Shown in pieces: positions 14,224 through 15,406 of a DNA stretch of 15,406 nucleotides. The position numbers and the translations under genes were made by a program. The stretch is from CAYMUN01 sp964440265. GTDB taxonomy: Bacteria; Patescibacteriota; Saccharimonadia; Saccharimonadales; UBA4665. The stretch spans positions 1 to 15,406 of the forward strand of contig CAYTRU010000022.1 in the NCBI GenBank assembly GCA_964440265.1, read 5' to 3'. The notes beneath the pieces are model-generated. The model had not been told where the DNA came from and searched no databases. It saw only the letters and a program-made list of their open reading frames with translations. Each line of letters opens with the position of its first letter. Within the stretch, counting starts at the first letter, position 1.

Positions 14224-15406
14224 ATGTCGCGACTGCCTAATCTCAAAGCTCTAAAGCTATATTTACGATACTGGAAGCGCTTTCCTGGCGTTACGCTGAT
14301 CAGTTTTTTGTTTAGCATCACCTTGGCTATCCAGATCACGACCATCCCCTTGCTAGTTGCGCTCGTACTAGGACAACTGATTCACAGCCATACTATAAAT
14401 GTAGCCTTGCTAGTAGCTGCTGGCTGTCTTCAATTGGTAACACTCATCTTGTGCTACACTTTTGACGCCAAAGGCAGTGCCGTGCTGCACTTGCGAGTTA
14501 AAGATGCCCTTTATGAAGATTCTTTTCTCTATCTAGTGCATCAGGATTACAGTTTTTTTACCGATCGCTTCGGCGGTTCAATTGTGACGCAGGCCAGCCG
14601 CTTCGCCAAAATCTATGAGGTTTTTCACGATACGGTCTTTTTTGACCTCGTACCACAACTCTGCACCGTGCTATTTGCAGTGACTATTATGATTTATTAC
14701 AATCCCCTGCTCGGATTAACTGTGCTGGCGCTATGGTTATTGTCAATCTTTATGGTTGTTCGCTTTGCCCTGGGCCGCCTGCCGCTACGTCGAGGTGCCG
14801 TTGCCAAAGAAAGTGAGCAGGTCGGCGAACTGGCTGATGTTATCAATAACTCGCTAACGGTCAAAACCTTTGCCGGCGAAGACCGCGAAATCAAACGCTA
14901 CCATCAGATCAATGTAGTACGGGGTCAGTTATTTTTCCGGAGCTGGCGGCGGGCGATCCGCAACATCTGGATCGTCAATGCTCTGTGTGCGGTTTTACAA
15001 ATGACGGTGTTTATCGGCGGCATCTTGGCAATTGCCCATAAAAGCCTAGGGATCGCTCAATTCCTGCTATTCCAGGTATATATCTTGCGTATTATCGACA
15101 ATATATACCGCAGTAATCATATTGTCCGGCAATTAGAGGCGGTAGCCGGCGACGCCGAAGAGATGGCCGAGCTGCTGGAGCAAGCGCCGCTCGTACAAGA
15201 CCAGCCAATCACTGAAAGCTCCCATATAGAAGACGGCGCCATCACTTTTCGCCATATGAACTTTCAATACGCTGACGCTAATAGTCAGGAAACTCTCTTT
15301 CAGGACTTCAATCTACAGATCAAAGCTGGCGAGAAAATCGGTCTGGTCGGTCCGAGTGGTGGCGGCAAGACGACGATCACACGATTATTGCTCAGGTTTA
15401 TGGACA
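14224..15406 (+). CDS. ABC exporter half-transporter 4, truncated by window end
   Basis: An ATG at 14224 opens a frame that runs off the window after 394 residues. The start is MSRLPNLKAL, then a six-helix membrane domain (about 18-315) and the first part of an NBD with FRHMNFQYAD and Walker A GPSGGGKT (376-383). The signature, Walker B and H-loop lie beyond the window. The Walker A region is almost the same as in the first ABC protein (GPSGGGKTTIT, LLLRFMD), and the helix 2-3 region is also shared (DRFGGSIVTQ here, DRFGGAIVSQ there), so these two are the closest pair. It starts 14 nt after the third ABC stop. Translated by eye from the given sequence; no frameshift was seen. Confidence 0.88.
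   Translation, partial: MSRLPNLKALKLYLRYWKRFPGVTLISFLFSITLAIQITTIPLLVALVLGQLIHSHTINVALLVAAGCLQLVTLILCYTFDAKGSAVLHLRVKDALYEDSFLYLVHQDYSFFTDRFGGSIVTQASRFAKIYEVFHDTVFFDLVPQLCTVLFAVTIMIYYNPLLGLTVLALWLLSIFMVVRFALGRLPLRRGAVAKESEQVGELADVINNSLTVKTFAGEDREIKRYHQINVVRGQLFFRSWRRAIRNIWIVNALCAVLQMTVFIGGILAIAHKSLGIAQFLLFQVYILRIIDNIYRSNHIVRQLEAVAGDAEEMAELLEQAPLVQDQPITESSHIEDGAITFRHMNFQYADANSQETLFQDFNLQIKAGEKIGLVGPSGGGKTTITRLLLRFMD

Overview
The window looks like a chromosomal segment from a Patescibacteria/CPR bacterium, most likely Candidatus Saccharibacteria (TM7). This is an inference from gene content and protein style: a membrane-anchored family-5 solute-binding protein next to secG, a UvrC without the usual cysteine cluster, a large low-complexity two-TM protein of no named family, and a string of ABC half-transporters. 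Stops are TAA, TAG and TGA used normally, so the code is the standard bacterial one. No rRNA, tRNA, CRISPR array, insertion sequence or phage gene cluster was found.

Layout. Positions 1-8516 hold genes on the minus strand. In transcription order these are a 678-aa low-complexity membrane protein (8516-6480), trhO (6463-5582), uvrC (5575-4070), a possible 72-aa orphan (3934-3716), an M24B Xaa-Pro aminopeptidase (3641-2400), a four-TM PF04020 protein (2391-2017), secG (2020-1805) and an SBP_bac_5 protein that leaves the window at position 1. Positions 8776-15406 hold genes on the plus strand: four tandem ABC exporter half-molecules, the last cut by the window end. A 259-bp divergent intergenic region (8517-8775) separates the two halves. 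It carries a promoter for each direction, a 30-bp dyad, a 17-codon mini-ORF with a good ribosome binding site, and a hairpin presenting the Shine-Dalgarno of the first ABC gene in its loop.

How the genes relate. The left half mixes housekeeping functions: tRNA wobble-uridine hydroxylation, nucleotide excision repair, peptide processing, Sec export and oligopeptide-type binding. The right half is a dedicated export cluster. The four ABC proteins share a C-terminal HQSGGF tail and long stretches of NBD sequence, so they look like products of tandem duplication and probably pair as heterodimers.

The most notable regulatory pattern is that several genes have a -10-like hexamer (TATAAT, TATACT or TACAAT) ending only 6-12 nt before the start codon and no convincing Shine-Dalgarno. 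This suggests leaderless or near-leaderless transcripts for trhO, the PF04020 gene, pepP, and the third and fourth ABC genes. secG, the first ABC gene and the 72-aa ORF instead have recognisable Shine-Dalgarno sites.
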